A stretch of 14,638 bases of DNA from an uncultured Eubacteriales bacterium (lineage in GTDB: Bacteria > Bacillota > Clostridia > UBA1381): NCBI GenBank assembly GCA_905199755.1, contig CAJKHT010000069.1, positions 1 through 14,638 on the forward strand, written 5' to 3'. The first letter of the stretch is position 1, and each line of letters begins with the position of its first letter. Positions 14,326 to 14,638 of the stretch are shown here, one piece after another. A program made the position numbers and the translations under genes. The notes beneath the pieces are model-generated. The model was given only the letters and a program-made list of their open reading frames with translations. It did no database searches and was not told the origin of the DNA.

Positions 14326-14372
14326 ACACCGCATAAATGCAATAAATTCAAGCATTATGCGGTGTTTTTTTT
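14326..14372. terminator. Terminator beside the tRNA-Thr remnant
   Basis: ACACCGCATAAATGC (14326-14340) pairs with GCATTATGCGGTGT (14352-14365) with one bulged A, around an 11-base loop. Eight T follow on the plus strand and five A precede it, so it can act in both directions. On the minus strand it begins right after the tRNA CCA end and was probably the terminator of the original tRNA-Thr transcript. Positions 14210-14325 hold AT-rich sequence with no gene I can support. Confidence 0.8.
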
Positions 14373-14418
14373 GGAGCTAACGAGCGGAGTCGAACCGCCG
14401 ACCTCTTCATTACCAATG
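14372..14418 (-). tRNA. 3' fragment of tRNA-Thr(GGT), split at the anticodon; attachment site of an integrated element
   Basis: Read on the minus strand from 14418, the segment gives the anticodon loop TTGGTAA with anticodon GGT (14412-14414), a 3' anticodon strand, an AGGTC variable loop, a T-arm (GGCGG, loop TTCGACT, CCGCT), the acceptor strand CGTTAGC, discriminator T and an encoded CCA ending at 14372. The 5' half (acceptor strand GCTAACG, D-arm, anticodon strand CTTCA) is missing from the expected place to the right; only CA of the 5' anticodon strand is kept. A tRNA 3' half left alone at one end is the standard footprint of a tyrosine-recombinase element integrated in a tRNA gene. The fragment itself is not a functional tRNA. 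Confidence 0.8.
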
Positions 14419-14638
14419 CAATAAAAAGATTGCAATTACTGTATTTTTATGGGTGTTGACAACTTGTTGACATCTTTTAAAGAGTGTATGTGATACAAAA
14501 AAAACAAAACGGAGTGATTCAATCAGATGTATTGTAGCTTATTTCAACGGTCGGACGATTTCTGCATCAACCTCATAATCATAGTACAATACTTCAAATC
14601 CTTATCGTCCAGTCCGAGACCGTCCGCCGTGCCTTTTA
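14417..14638. mobile_element. Left end of an integrated element (island or prophage)
   Basis: The tRNA homology stops at 14418. The next bases contain TGCAAT-6-ATTGCA (14417-14434), an inverted repeat of the size of a recombinase core site. Two TGTTGACA copies follow (14454-14461 and 14465-14472), 11 bases apart, which look like integrase arm sites. The remaining 165 bases hold no complete gene. No integrase is visible, so the element type is unknown and its extent lies outside the window. Confidence 0.55.
14544..14638 (-). CDS. Possible C-terminal end of a truncated or frameshifted gene
   Basis: On the minus strand a frame enters from the window edge and runs 30 codons (KGTADGLGLDDKDLKYC and on) to a TGA at 14544-14546. 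A second frame on the same strand (14539-14601) reads GFEVLYYDYEVDAEIVRPLK to a TAA and looks at least as protein-like. One natural protein could have been split by a frameshift near 14600, or one frame may be chance. I do not recognise either product. Confidence 0.25.
   Translation of the reverse strand, partial: KGTADGLGLDDKDLKYCTMIMRLMQKSSDR

Noticed and set aside
14527..14638. Plus-strand frame from ATG 14527 to the window edge
   Set aside because: GGAG is 12 bases away, the product looks like the antisense of the two minus-strand frames (Ser/Pro/Ile-rich), and no family is recognisable.

Overview
The window looks like a chromosomal segment of a Gram-positive, low-to-mid GC member of the Clostridia (Firmicutes). 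This rests on strong GGAGG-type ribosome sites, sigma-A-type promoters with 16-17 base spacers, the rsmD-coaD pair followed by a small coiled-coil gene, a PdaA-type (spore cortex) deacetylase, an fhs gene, and secreted proteins with F5/8 and Ig-like modules typical of gut Clostridia. Genus cannot be set from the sequence alone.

Layout. Positions 91-494 hold a single-gene unit on the minus strand for a 97-residue conserved protein of unknown function. Positions 525-4171 hold a two-gene plus-strand unit for the halves of a heterodimeric ABC exporter; the first half has a degenerate ATP site and the second a canonical one. A bidirectional terminator separates it from a minus-strand membrane-anchored polysaccharide deacetylase, which is divergent from a PdaA-type lipoprotein deacetylase (5374-6219). 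Positions 6348-7899 hold rsmD, coaD and a coiled-coil protein. Positions 7896-11412 hold fhs, tsaE, tsaB and rpiB, with a promoter overlapping the preceding stop codon and a stem-loop at the predicted 5' end of the mRNA. From 11431 onward the content is accessory: a secreted papain-family cysteine peptidase, then a decayed mosaic surface-protein remnant (13224-14209), then a terminator and the 3' half of a tRNA-Thr(GGT) gene on the minus strand (14372-14418).

The tRNA half has no 5' half beside it. The homology breaks in the anticodon stem, next to a small inverted repeat and two TGTTGACA direct repeats 11 bases apart. I read this as the attachment-site junction of an integrated element that lies to the right, of which only about 220 bases are visible.

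Most of the window is ordinary housekeeping. The parts most worth a second look are the tRNA/attachment junction, the remnant whose tail matches the C-terminal module of the neighbouring peptidase, and the 5'-terminal stem-loop on fhs. I did not find a defence system, CRISPR array, complete insertion sequence or clear new system.
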